Translations under genes and position numbers: made by a program | Part shown: piece by piece, positions 23,866 through 36,221 of the stretch | How positions within the stretch are numbered: the first letter of the stretch is position 1 | Layout of the letters: each line of letters begins with the position of its first letter | From: Citrus sinensis | Taxonomy: Eukaryota; Streptophyta; Magnoliopsida; Sapindales; Rutaceae | Length of the DNA stretch: 64,000 bases | NCBI RefSeq assembly: GCF_022201045.2 | Contig: NC_068557.1 | Location: 27,815,501 to 27,879,500 of the forward strand | Direction: 5' to 3' | The notes under the pieces: model-generated | What the model was told of the DNA's origin: nothing | What the model saw: the letters and a program-made list of their open reading frames with translations, nothing else | The model's database searches: none

Positions 23866-26800
23866 TCATCTCTTACTGGAAACTTGCCTGGCTTCAATAT
23901 CCTGTAATCGAAAAGTCACGGCTCTCTTGTGGGCTTCTAGCCCCTCAATTTCCGCCATGGTTGCGACATATGGACCAAGCTTTTTCAGACCTTCCTCTGT
24001 CAATGATTGCACCGTCATGTATTTCAAGAAGGAATCAAGAGACACACCCCCATACATTCGTGCATACCCATATGTGGGAAGGACGTGGTTTGTCCCACTT
24101 GCGTAATCTCCCACACTTTCTGGAGTCCATTCTCCCAAAAACACCGAGCCTGCAATGACAAATGACCAGGTCGTTTTTCATTAATCCTTTGTGGAGTTAC
24201 ATCTAGATGACAAAATGCCCATTGAGCTCTCAACTACACTTATTAAACCCAGATCATAAATGTAGTCATAGTAGTTCAATCAATAATGGCGAGGACACAC
24301 AAAAGAAGGCTTGCTAGAAAGCAAGGGTTGATGAAAGGAAGAACTTCAGAGCTGTACCTGCATTCTCGATGATGGACTCCCATTTTTCAGCATCCTTTAC
24401 ATTGACAATTAGATGCTCGGGTGCATATAAATTTGAGAAGGAGATCGCCTACGAGAACCAATGACAAAGGTACATTTAAAATTAATATAATTTCAAAGAC
24501 CCTACTGCATGGTAACATGTATGATTTAAGAATTCTGGAATTCTTCAGAAGGATACCAGATATGTGTCATTGTATTTAGCATTAATCTTTGGAGATTGAG
24601 TTCTTCTTGAAAACTGTTTTCAAATACAGTAACCTTATTTGTTTCCAGATGTCTAAAATAAAACATCAGAATAAAACGTCATCACCAGGAAGCAGGCGTG
24701 GGCAACCTAGCCAGTTTACATATCTGATATGATACTACAATATTTAGTGAAAGAAGAAAATTCTATGCCACCTACACTGCTATTCCTCAATCCTAAGCTC
24801 ATTTCACAGAGATTAAAAATAACATGGATGATTGTTGATCAACTTCATCTAAGTTTGAAAGTACAAATGAAGGAAATTCTTGACTAACCTCCAACATATC
24901 ACGGGCAAAGACCATGAAACTGTGGCCCAGTGCTTTTGAAGCAAACTCTCCCCTTGGAAGGCTCTGGCACTGCTTACTGATTTCTTGTTCAATAGCTTCT
25001 AGATCCACTCCATCCCCAACAATTACAAGGACAACTTGACTGTCCGGTCCATGCTCAGCCTAAGCATGAAGAAGAGACATCAGCTTACATAAACTATTGA
25101 ATAAATAAGTAGGAAACTAATTTTTTATTCGTGCATATGTTATGCAATCAGAGTGTCCAATGTGAGAAATTAGACAGGTATTAAAGGCATAACATCTACA
25201 AATGGATTCAAAAAAGCATAGGCCTCAGATAATTTGGCGAATAAAAAACTACTAGAATAAAGAGCAGAATTAAGACAGATATACATTAAACTAAAGATAC
25301 TAAGCATAACAAACATTTTGTTCTTGCAGAAAAGAAGTATGCAAGGGGTGACAAAATTATGACGCAAGATCCAGCCTAAGAATGATCATATTAACGGGAT
25401 ATAAATTAACAGGAAGATTTCTCCTTTCAAGAAAACTTTGTTCATTATTGAGAAAATAATTTCGAAACTATAGAAAAATCTTGTTAGTTGGAAACCGACA
25501 AAGATGACCAATGAAAGCATTTGAATGATATAATTTCCATTGTCGCTTAAGTACGGCAGCATTATTGCAATAGCTCTTGCAATGACAAAACAAGTCTAAA
25601 GGTGACAAAGCTTTTCTAAATGACTAAACAATATAGGAGGCAAAACTATAGTCACTTTGTGCTTTATAATCAGGATGAAATAATAAATAATTCCATCTAA
25701 AACTATAAGAAAGACAACAAATCAAGTACCTGAGATAGCAAGTCTGCAGCTATGTGAACAGGACTGGCATATATATCAGCAATGACCAAGACTTCTGAAG
25801 GGCCAGCTGGCATGTCAATTGAAATCATTGCTTCACTGTTCTGTCGAGCAGATATTAACATGTAATGAGCCAAGTCAAATTGGAACAACTACAAGATGCA
25901 CAGTTTGCAATTCCTCGACACTTTTCTTTAATATGACTGGAAAGAACTGTAGCCATATAAGCAAGGAAAAAGGAATACATACTTGGAGAATCATTTTTGC
26001 AGCTGTGACATACTGATTTCCAGGCCCAAAAATCTTCTCAACCTACAATGTAATGATGAAAAAACACTACTGTATTAGAGAGTAAATGAATAAATAAATG
26101 AAGAGACAATAATACTGTCCACTAATAAATGACTATACTTGTTAACCAATTTGTAATTGAAGCATTTCCTTTTCCATAGCATAGTTACTAGCACAAGCTT
26201 GCATCATTTTTACAGGACTGAATCACTAGATTTTAATAGCAAAAACAGTATGTTATCCCTTTAAACATAGGACCTCGTGACTTTCCAAACAGTCAAAACA
26301 ATGGAAATGTAGAAACCGCGGTATCAATATCTTAGAACAAGGAAAAAAGTAAAAGAATGGTAAATTATAAAATGGCACTAAAGCTCATATCAAGGAATTG
26401 CTAGTGGAACATGTATGACACTAAGAAATAAGTTGCAAGGAAGTTAATACCTTTGGGCAAGATTCTGTTCCCCAAGCCATAGCTGATATTGCCTGTAAAA
26501 CAAAAAAAATGAAAAACTTTATGAATTATAAATACTAAACAGAAAGAAAGGTAACTGGGAGAGAACCGCACTGCCAAATGCATAACCTAATGAGAATTGT
26601 TTACAATATTGATCAAACCTGAGCTCCTCCAGCCTTAAGGATGTGAGTGACACCGGCCTTCTTGGCACAATACAGTACCTCCTGTAGAGAAACATTGAAG
26701 AGCACTCAGCAGGTAATATTCATAGTATAATTCAATAAGTCTGAGAGAATACCTTACATATGCTGCCATCCTGGCTTGGGGGAGTCGCAAGGACAACTGT

Positions 26801-28455
26801 TTTACATCCAGCAATCTGTGCAGGCTGAAAGACAGATGAAATAAATGTTAAATCAAACTCCAGCCATCATGAACAATGTGGAAGGTAAACCAGGAAAAAG
26901 AATTGATATAATACATCTCTTCAACATACTACTGAAAGCATCAGAGCTGTTGAAGGTAAAACAGCAGTTCCCCCTGGCACGTAAAGACCTACAGAACCAA
27001 TGCTCCTCGCCACTCTTTTGCATCTAACACCCTGAAAAATTTGTGACACCAAAAGGTTTATACATAAGGAGAAAACAGCAAGCAATCAATAACATTTACT
27101 TACTTTCATGTTCTCAACACTTGTCTCAGCTGACTTTTGAGCAAGATGAAAAGCATATATGTTGTTGTATGCCACGTCAAATGCTTCTTTAACAGCCGCA
27201 TCAAGCTGTGAAACGGCAGTTGCTAGAATAAGAGACAAAATAATTCATCGGGTAGAGGAGGCAAATTACATGTAGATGTTTTAGGATATAAAATAAGTAG
27301 TCTAAGCAAATTTCATGCCTAGAAATAAACAAAACGAAATACCTCAGGGTCAGGAAGCTCAGAGACATTTTCAACTACTTTTTCCAGTTTAACTTTGTCA
27401 AATCTTTCAGTATAACTGCACAATAAATATATAATCAATGTCAAATGTCATCATGAAAGAAAACCATAGGTGAAACAAGCGAGTTTTAACTACAATGTTC
27501 AGGCGACAGCCTTGAAAACAGGTGCAAAATATCAAGAAAATCTAAGGAATCAAAGAAATACAAACTCTTTAACTGAAGCATCTCCTCTATTGCGAACATC
27601 ATCAACAATTGGATGGACCTGATACAGAGCAGATATTTCAGATTATCAAAGCACTAAGTATGTTATATTTACATACAAAGTGAGTGACAGATTCTTCACA
27701 AAGAGCTCCAGAAACAAAATAATGACTGACCATGCTGAAAATAGAAGAGAAATCAATACGAGGACGAGCCTTCAAGCTCTGGACCTCAGCATGAGTCAGT
27801 TCTGATAGTCTATAAGACTTCATCGAACACTGTATTCTCTTGTGAATTAAACCTGTGGCAAGAATTAATTAGTAAAAGAAGTTAAGAGATCCCTAGCCAT
27901 ATATAGTAAATATATATATATATAAATAAATGTACAAAATATAGAAATAGAAAAGTGTCAATGTACGGTAAATTATCCACCAAATATTGATCAACTGACG
28001 AAGATTTAGAGTAAAAGTGATGTTTAAAAAGATTTCAAAATGCTTTTGAAAAGCAGCTCTCCAGTACTTCTCTGAAAAAAAAAAATTAAAGAGATTTCAC
28101 AAAGAATTTCATCTCAAGAAAAAAAAAATTGATACAAGAAATAGTGCCAATACACCTTATTAATCTACTCGATTAGATCTTAAAAGCTCAACAGAAATCT
28201 ACTGGACCTACATTTAATGATAATAAATCCTAAAATTCAAATTATAACAAAATTTCCCCAGAAAAAAAAAATGCATTTTAGCGACAATCAGAAGACAGTG
28301 CAAAAAAAATAGAACAAATGTAAAAAATAAAGGTACCTACCTGACGAAAAAAACTGATTGTATTTCTGGACGCGAGTGAAACCAAAACGACGATTCTGCA
28401 AAGGTTTAATAAAAATGTGGCTTCGGTTAAAGAACAGAAGCTGAGTGTCCGTCAT
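23866..28455 (-). CDS. HISN8: Histidinol dehydrogenase, chloroplastic, 14 exons
   Basis: It catalyses the last two oxidations of histidine synthesis, L-histidinol to L-histidine with two NAD+, in plastids. Exons by descending coordinate: 28341-28455, 27731-27852, 27566-27618, 27343-27415, 27104-27205, 26930-27031, 26753-26824, 26619-26681, 26451-26492, 25983-26042, 25730-25840, 24889-25059, 24358-24448, 23866-24149; total 486 residues. The frame closes across all junctions. The first 40 or so residues are basic and Ser/Phe-rich, consistent with a transit peptide. Family signatures are [39 protein letters not shown] (zinc site region), APEHL with the catalytic Glu-His pair, and [17 protein letters not shown]. 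The ATG at 28455 is the only one ahead of the transit-like region; the upstream in-frame TTG is ignored. Confidence 0.95.
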
Positions 28456-29538
28456 CACCACAACCTTCAATCACATTAATCATCACATCATTTGAAATTC
28501 CAAACAAATCTTGTTTTTTCTTCAATTTCAAAATATTTCTCTTTTGCTTCCAATTTTGAAAGAAGAGGTCGAACTGCCGCTTACCTTTGCGGCTGTTTCC
28601 CGATAGCAGAATCTACTCTTCACTTCTGCTAGTGCTTTCCCTTCTGTTTTGTTCTGTTTCGTTTGCCCTTTTTTTTCCCACCCACTTTCTTCGATTGCTT
28701 TTTGGGCTTTTTAGTTTGGATTATTTCCGCTCGTACCCAATTTTTTTTATATTTTCCGCCGCGCGCCCAATTATTTCGACTTCTTCCAGTGCGCACCCCA
28801 AACCGTCAAATCCGTTTTTAAATTTAACGGTGCCGTGTGCAATAACGATACTGCCTATTATTTTAAATAAGTACAATGAATTGGATATCTATGTGCCAAA
28901 ATACCCCTTCTAAATTTACATTATAAAAACAAAAATTTACCATAACGATATTTTTATTTATTTTTTAAATACGAAAACTTAGATACACTACCCAGAAACC
29001 TACAAAAGCAGAAATTAGAGATAAGAAAATATTGATATAACAAATCTAATTAAATAAACTTTAAAAAGAAAAAAATGGAAAAAGGAAGACAATAGTAAAT
29101 AGGAGGAATACAATTCCTGCTCAGCGAATTTATTTGCACAAACAAAAGAAAGAAAAACAGAAATAATAAATTTGCAAAAGGGTTTTATCACGTCAGTTTC
29201 ATGCACCAAGCAGTAATTTTCACTGAGGTTAAAATAATAAATTTGGAAAACGGTTTCATATCAGTACTATTAACGGGCGGTAAAAGCCAATACTCATTGA
29301 AAATTTCTATCCTGTCCCCGATTGTTTTGATATTTTCTGCCGCGCCCTCAATGTTTTGACTCTTCCGGCCAAAACCATCAAATACTTTAACAGTGTGTCC
29401 ATTTATTGGGAATGTAGATGAAAATTAAGAAATAAGGATGAACCATATATTTATTTGTTTAAATAAGATTTAGAATGAGAATCAAAGTGGTGAACCCTAC
29501 TTAAAATTGAAAATAATTATTACATTTTACATTCCTAT
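28456..29538. other. Upstream of histidinol dehydrogenase, with a duplicated segment
   Basis: The first ~150 bp should be the promoter and leader of the minus-strand gene. A segment of about 100 bp at 28745-28860 (ATATTTTCCGCCGCG...) recurs in diverged form at 29320-29415 (ATATTTTCTGCCGCG...). No gene is recognised. Confidence 0.45.
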
Positions 29539-30466
29539 GGTGGGAATAGGGATGGTAATTGTACCCGCAAATCCATAAACCCGCCCAAACCCACCCGCCA
29601 AAATCCACCCGTTGTGGGTAATTTTACCCATTACGGGCGGGTTTAGTATTATAAATTAAAACCCGCACATGGATGTGGGTGGGTTTGGTATTAACCTTAT
29701 ATCCGGTGGATACCCGTATGGATATCCACCAAACCCGCAATATTTTTTTTCAAATATTTTTTATTTAATTTAAATATAAAAATATATAAAGAAAATAATT
29801 TCATTAATCAAATTACCAAATAGACAAAGGCTCAAAGTTGTGTATGTGTGTATGTGGCCCATCTCTTATTCTAAAGTCATAACCTAAAGAAAACTAAAGA
29901 CATTTCCCTTCGAATTAGTATTTGAAAATATTAATCTTAATTATTATTATAGGCATTGTGTTGGATGGGTGCTTATGGTGGTGAATGAAATGAATATCTT
30001 CTCTTGGATCTTGTTTTAAATGATAATATGAAATGTAATTATTATTTTTAGATATTAGTTTGTGTTTTTTAAATAGATTTGTGTAATTTATACTTAAATT
30101 TGAGAATTTGTATTGAATTGATGTAGAAATTTTAATTTTTTATTAACATTGTTTAAATATAAAATTGAGTATGCTATATGGAATTTGAGGTTAGTATTAT
30201 AAATTTATATATTAAATATTTATGATTTTAAATACGGAAACCCATAAAAAATCCGTCGGATACTATTGCAGGTTTGGTAATTATTAAAATCGGATACTAT
30301 TGCAGGTTTGGTAATTATTAAAACCCGCTGCGGGTGGGTTTTTTAAAAAAAATTAAAACCCACTGCAGATTGCGGGTGGGTTTGGTAATTTAAATTTTGT
30401 GCAGATTTAGATTTAGTAATGGCAAATCCGCTGCAGGCGGTGCCCATTGCCATCTCTAGGTGGGAA
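29539..30466. mobile_element. Non-autonomous hAT DNA transposon with 8-bp target duplication
   Basis: The element is 29547-30458 (912 bp). Its ends TAGGGATGGTAAT and ATTGCCATCTCTA form an imperfect inverted repeat (11 of 13). It is flanked by GGTGGGAA at 29539-29546 and 30459-30466. The subterminal regions carry many CCCGCC/CCCACC motifs on the left and GGGTGGGTTT motifs on the right. There is no transposase, and the interior is AT-rich. It shares end sequence with the element at 19652 but has different subterminal repeats, so it is a separate family of the same superfamily. Confidence 0.85.
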
Positions 30467-31239
30467 TGAAATTCCTATTTTCCAAAATGATTATATTCCT
30501 CAAAGGGAGGGGTACTCAAGAAATAGGCGGGGACGCTTAGTACAGTTCTTGGATCCACCATTTCAAATTCCTCTTGACTACCCTTCTTATTTTTAAATAT
30601 TTGAAAATTACATTATTTTTTGTTGACACCCCCCGTATTTTTTGCTTTCCTGATATTCTTGTTTGAGAAGGACTAGTCTACAAGAAAGAAACATCCAGCT
30701 AGAGGGAAATTCAAAAGAATACAGCGGAGCCTTTTCCCTTTTACCTAGACAAAACTTTCCCAAAAAAAAATAAAAAAAATCTAATTATTCTGATGGTTAT
30801 GGAATTTATTAATCGACACCCAATTTTTTTGTCTTAAATTTTTGATAGTTTGCTTTGATCAATTGATTATTCGTTCTATTTATAAAACTTTCTTAAAAAA
30901 TCTATGTATACATTTTTTGTATATTTTCTTTCTTTCTTTTGTCATTTCAAAAAAAAAAAAAAAAAGAAATGAAATGAAAAGGCCCTTTGCCAATTACTCA
31001 AAACAAAAGGTCAAGTCATTACAGTTTTTAGGCTGCTCTCCAACCTATATTCCCCCAGAATAAAAGGTGGGGAGCAGCAGCGCAGCTGCCCCAAACGCAT
31101 GCTTATTTCTTAATCACGATGAGAGTGACGCACAAAGCATGAAATAATGACTAATTTATGAATCCACATCCAACTGTACCGCCTAATTGGCATCTATGTC
31201 AGCATTATTTACAGCAATATTAGAAGCAACCCAATTTCA
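30467..31239. other. Intergenic, no gene recognised
   Basis: AT-rich with several poly-A/T runs. Nothing I can support as a feature. Confidence 0.45.
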
Positions 31240-31810
31240 CACAACACTACAATGTTGCATGTTGCCCAATGATTGGACTGCTCCCTAGTGCACTCTATAA
31301 CTTGTGGTCATATCTGCAGAATTTACAAGACCACAACCGTTACCACTTACCATGCTTGCCATCCAAAATTTCTCACCTATCATCGCTATAGAAAGACAGA
31401 CAAAAGTAAATTTGAGAACAAGTACAGAGGAATTGACACAGACTACAAACATGCCGAAACAGAAATGAAAGACCACAAAGATAAATCAAAGTATGCAGCA
31501 AACTTCAAGAGCCATATCCGAATTAAAACTGCGAAAAAATCGAGGGAGATAAAAATTCAAAGTAAAATTTCATATCAACGCAACTTCATATCAACGCAAC
31601 TGATCAAAAGGTATCGGATCAGATCCTTATCAATGCACACTCTATCTATTGCTTAAGAAATTGAGTACTGAGAAGAGCTTTGATCAGTTCTGTCCTTCTG
31701 GGGTTGTGCTGTTCACAGCAAAAATAATAGAATACTCCCAGCAGCAATCCAGAATCCTGCAAGAATGATAACACAGACAAATGCAACACATAGATAGATC
31801 TGAAGTTATC
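31240..31810 (-). pseudogene. Degenerate partial copy of HEN1 (3' exons)
   Basis: Two blocks match the intact HEN1 gene at the DNA level in the same orientation. Block A, about 31240-31345, matches exon 10 around 38430-38530 (shared GAATTTACAAGAC and TGTTGCCCAA). On the minus strand it reads SCKFCRYDHKL where HEN1 reads SCKFRNHDHKF, and then meets a stop. Block B, about 31625-31790, matches exon 7 and its flanking intron at 40090-40255 (shared CAGCAGCAA, TCCTGCA and CAGACAAATGCAA, including the splice acceptor). The exons that lie between them in HEN1 are not found here. Intron sequence is shared, so this came from DNA duplication, not retroposition. Stops and indels make it non-coding. Confidence 0.72.
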
Positions 31811-33602
31811 CTAACCCCTATATTTAAATACAGAAGAAAATAATCCATTTATTGCTCTAAGAATCATTTATCAGAGATACATGAAATGCAAAATCTTACA
31901 AGTTAACCTGCAAAAAGCAGCATAATAGAAGTTAATCAATCATAAAATATAACAGTTGCAATGTTCATACCAAAATGCTGCTTTTCAGTAATCATTAAAC
32001 AAGCTCCACACTAGTACAGGAATACACTCCAAGATGAATTCCATACGTGCCATTCAATTTTAGAAGATCAAAATACTGCTCAAGCAATCACTCCAAGGAT
32101 TTTCCAACTTAAATGCAGAAGAAAATGGCAACAAAGGAATTCAATGTGTGATATGAAAAGGTGCACCACCATGCTAAAGCAATCATATTGGATTTTCTTG
32201 CAATTGATTCAATGATCATACAACCTATGTAGTCTAATGTCTTATATTAATGTCACCGGCTGAAGAACCATGGGAAGGTGACAATGAGATATTAGTGTTG
32301 CCAGCTACAATACCATGGGAAAGTGACAGAGAACAGATGTTATTCCAAACCAGATCAGAAGCTAAAGTGAATAAAAGTGTAGGATATCAAGATATACGTA
32401 GCACTTAGCACAAGTTTAAGCTACTCAACAAACCAGAAAACCAAGTAGGTCACTGCAAGGACAACATAGGTGAGTTAGGAAGCAATGTTGTAAAGACTTT
32501 GGAGTTGTTTAAATTGTACTGCTGCCCTGATAATTATTCAAGAGTGTAAGCTTTATTTAAAAAAAAATGTTAGAATCCATTGAGATAAAATAAATTTGGG
32601 ACTATTTTAACTGAAAAGAAATCATAAATGAAATTAAAGAAATTGTAGCAAAGAGAGAAAAATAATAAAGATAAAAACTTAGTTGGTTGAGATATTCATG
32701 TGCTCTGGAAAGAGTTGAGAGGAGTAACATTATAAATCAAACAGGAAAAAAGAGGAAGCAAATCAGATTGAGCAAATAAATTTACTGAATCATTAAACAG
32801 CTATAAAAGCAAAAACAAATTTTCTTTTGAAAGACAACATAAGTTTGATTTCACTGGTATGTTGGAAATAATTTCTAATTTGGTTAAGGTTGAGATTCTT
32901 CAAATTTGAAATGAAATCAATTAAATGGTTTTTGAGAATTTTGAGCAATAAGAGAGATGAAGAAGTCATGTTTCTCTACTTTGGATATACAATGAAATGA
33001 AAAGAGATGATGAAAGGAGAAGTGTTGCAATTTCAAAGTATTTGTCGTTTATATTTAGAAGTTATATTTGGAAAATTAAGCTATTGCCTATTTTATTTTC
33101 CACAATATTTGGAAAAATTGTGATGAAATTTCGACTTATTGCCAAAAAAGATAAATTGGAGCCTCTCTCTCCAAACTTACATTTACTCTCAATGAGAGTA
33201 TCAAACTTCTCTCTTCACATTTTTCAATCCAAACAAAGCATGACAGAGGGATTTTGTTTGAAGCATGGAAAAGGAGAGGAGAGAATAGAAAGAATAGTCA
33301 GAGGGTGAAAAAGAGGTAAGAAATACAGAGGAAGCACACTGAGACAATGAAGAATTAAAGCAGAAGGCAGCAGCAATGAATCAAACAAAATAGTCCTCAC
33401 ATCTGATATCGCAAGTCTGTGGAGAGAACAACCATTTAGAGTTGCCTCATTCTTCAAGAGCTTGCGAGTGTGTGCATGTGTAAGTGTATTTTAAAAACTT
33501 TATTATTGGAATGAAAATAGTGGCAGGTTGGCAAAAAGTAAGTGCTTGCCCAGCAGATGTTGAAAATTAATATATTATTTTAAGAAAAAGTTTTGCTATA
33601 GT
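31811..33602. other. Intergenic, no gene recognised
   Basis: AT-rich DNA without a protein or RNA gene that I can name. Earlier HEN1 exons might be expected here if the decayed copy were larger, but I see no clear match. Confidence 0.4.
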
Positions 33603-33757
33603 AAGGTTTTGAAACCTTTTTTTTTTTTTTTACCCTTTGAAGAAAAGGTCCCCCAGCCAGTATTTTAGTTTGGGAAGAAAAGGTTTTGAAACTTTTTTTC
33701 TTTTTTTTACCCTTTGAAGAAAAGGTCCCCCAACCCGTATTTTAGTTTGGGAAGAAG
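33603..33757. repeat. Tandem duplication, 77-bp period
   Basis: Two copies beginning AAGGTTTTGAAAC at 33603 and 33680, each containing ACCCTTTGAAGAAAAGGTCC and ending TTTTAGTTTGGGAAGAA. They differ mainly in the length of the T run and in two or three bases. Confidence 0.88.
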
Positions 33758-33845
33758 TAAATTCATAGTAATAAGTATAAGAAAAAGGATATAGATATAA
33801 CCACAGATGACCAGGTTATTGTGCTGCTTCTGTTTCGGTCTCCAT

Positions 33846-36221
33846 CTAGTAACGATAGTGAATGCCACTGTACTGTTGTTTCTGTTTCACTTTAGCAATA
33901 ATGCTCCATGGCCTCCTCCTCCAATCTTCACAAGTAGGTGATGACAAAGCAGCTCCAGAGTCCGGCCTTCCCATTTCTGATCTTTCATTAGTTGAAGCTT
34001 GTAATTTGCCATTAAGATTATTGATTACATGAGCTTCCATATTCTCAGAGGTTATAGCATTTTCAAATGTTAGCTTGCAAACTGAACCACTAACAGTATC
34101 CTCTCTCCATCTTTCCCTTCTCTGTGCTCTGTTACCGAAACCCCATGAAGATCTTGGTTGTGTAAACATTACTGCATCTTCTTGCATATTTTCACTGGCT
34201 GTCATTTGCTTGATTGGTAGTTTCCAATGTGGACTGTCAGTTGCATCATCTTTCCCTTGTTGATTTCTCTGATCTTTGTTGTCAAATGTCCATGAAGGTC
34301 TTCTTGGTTGTGTAATTGGAGATGCTGAGTTCGTTATGACCCCAGCTGGCAAAGCATATGCTTTTTTGAGCACAGCTCTTGCTTCTGTTTTAGTTGAAGT
34401 TACAGTAGCCCCATTCGATCTTTCGCATGGAGTTTTAGGATAATAAAATTTCCTACACTTTCTGGGGACCATGAACCTAGAAACATTCTCCTCACTTCCA
34501 TTTATGTATGTACAAGAACTTAAGATTTTTTTACGTTTAGCTTCTCCGTAATCAGTAGGTTGTAACATTGACTGCGACTCTAATTCAGTCAGCATCAAAG
34601 AAGCATGTTCAAAGGATTTAGCATATGACTCATCCATTTTTTCATTCCTAGATGATGCTCTTACAGCCTGCAGCAAAGATTTTGCCTCTGCAATCCTGTT
34701 CAAACGTATCAAACAGATTGCCAGGTTGCACTGCTTGTTCTTGTCTGATTCCAGAGACAGAGCTTTCCTGCAAGAAAATGTCGAATATTTTACTTTTCCT
34801 TAAAAATAATCTCAATAAAAAAAAGGGGGAGAAAGTTAAATATGCTGGTAACATATTCCAGGGCATGAAGAAATTTACATATAATATCGTTCAGCACTCT
34901 CATAATCATTTTGCTGCAAGTAAGCCCAGGCCAAGTTCCCTGATATCCTGCATTGTTGGAAAACCAATATTAAATAAATGAAAAGGGGTATATTGAGTAA
35001 TGAATTTATGTGAACTTCAACCTTAACATCAACCTTGATAACTCCTGTACAAGAGTTATTTGGGTTTTCCTCCCTTGAGATCTAGCAATCTTTGTACTCT
35101 TTCCACCACATGCTATAACTTCTTCGGTTTTTTTTAGTTTGCGCTTAAGCAACTCAATCTCTTCTTCAATCCTCTTAGACCTCTGCGTAGAAAAAATAAC
35201 TTAAAAACAAAAAAGGAAGCACCACACACACAAACATATGGGACAATTATACTTACACCCCTCAGTAAAAAAATATTCTAAAAATGGACCAGATCAGTCT
35301 TTCAGTGGCAAGTGCTTAAAAGAATTGGTACTTTAGAAGAGAAATGATGCTTCACCTTATAAAGTTCAAGTAGGACATTGTCAAGAGATTCCTGAGAATC
35401 ATCAGCGCAGAGACAACGAAATGACTTGATTGCCTCAATTGCCTCTTCAGATCGATCCAATTGTTTCATCACAACCGCCATATCCTTCAAGGCACTATCA
35501 ACTCTATCCCCTGCATTAATAGCAGCCCAGAACAGGGAAATGGCCCTACTTGGATCTTTCTCCACCAACTGAATTGGAAAATTTCAGCATCAGAACAGCT
35601 AAGCAAATAGAACGTTGATAAATTCACTCTAACTTTCAGTAAAGATCTGTAAAGGGATAATTTTAGAATACTAAGCAAGCAGATTGTATAGAACAAATGA
35701 CGTATAGAAACCAAAGTTGTCCATTTCCTTTCTGATTTTTCAGAAAGCCCTTTTGACTGATTTTGAGTAAAAACACTTTCTACATTCTAAATAATGTTGC
35801 TTTTTATTTTAATTTTTTTTATTTTGTCAGTTTCAGACTTTAAGCCAAACCGTAATTTGCAAGAAAAGGGAACACGCCATCAATAACTTAGCAAAGAAGT
35901 AATCAATAATACATTTACATGGTGTATTGCTGTGCAAGTTTTGTCCATTAAAGAAAGCAACTTCAAACAAGAAGAAGATTACATTGTCAAATTAATATTG
36001 ACGTAGGCTTCGTAAACCTTAAGGGAAGATAATTGTAAGAATTCAAGAATAATACAGAAAGAACAGTCAATGAAAGTGAACGAAATGTGAAAAATCGAAA
36101 CAGGAGCAAGAAATGAAATCAAAAGAAAAGGAACCTGAGCACGCTTGGCCCTCACATAGGGAGAGTCCCCAGCGGGGACTTTGTGAATCACATGGAACAG
36201 TTCTTCATCCTTCCACCTCAT
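33846..36221 (-). CDS. TPR protein of the POLLENLESS3/MS5 (TDM1) family
   Basis: Exons: 36135-36221, 35356-35568, 35034-35182, 34879-34947, 33846-34767; 479 residues, frame continuous. The N-terminus FHVIHKVPAGDSPYVRAKRAQ followed by LVEKDP and the block from DSALKDMAVVMKQLDRSEEA identify the family, which includes the meiotic-exit regulator MS5/POLLENLESS3/TDM1 and the sulphur-deficiency-induced SDI proteins. TPR-like helices span about residues 45-200 (SGNLAWAYLQQNDYESAERYY; KNKQCNLAICLIRLNRIAEA). The C-terminal 250 residues are low in structure and contain two copies of a ~50-residue unit (see 34023-34316). As I recall the Arabidopsis map, MS5 (At4g20900) is next to HEN1 there too, so this is probably its positional counterpart; function in pollen meiosis is inference. 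Confidence 0.92.
34023..34316 (-). repeat. Two-copy ~50-residue repeat inside the MS5-like tail
   Basis: The unit begins TQPRRPSWTFDNKDQR in copy 1 and TQPRSSWGFGNRAQRR in copy 2. Both run through a WKL/CKL block and end TASENM or TSENM. The period is 49-50 residues (about 150 bp of coding DNA). Confidence 0.8.

Noticed and set aside
27550-27570. GTATTT at 27561 as donor of histidinol dehydrogenase exon 3
   Set aside because: It would put exon 4 out of frame. The donor GTTTGT at 27565 gives the conserved VKDYTERF junction in frame.
31273-31656. 127-codon plus-strand frame
   Set aside because: It runs opposite the decayed HEN1 copy and has a random Lys/Tyr/Ser-rich composition.
31670-31775. 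Minus-strand end ...GFWIAAGSILLFLL as last exon of a small membrane protein
   Set aside because: The same DNA aligns with HEN1 exon 7 and its acceptor in another frame, so the hydrophobic reading is more simply explained as a decayed HEN1 exon.
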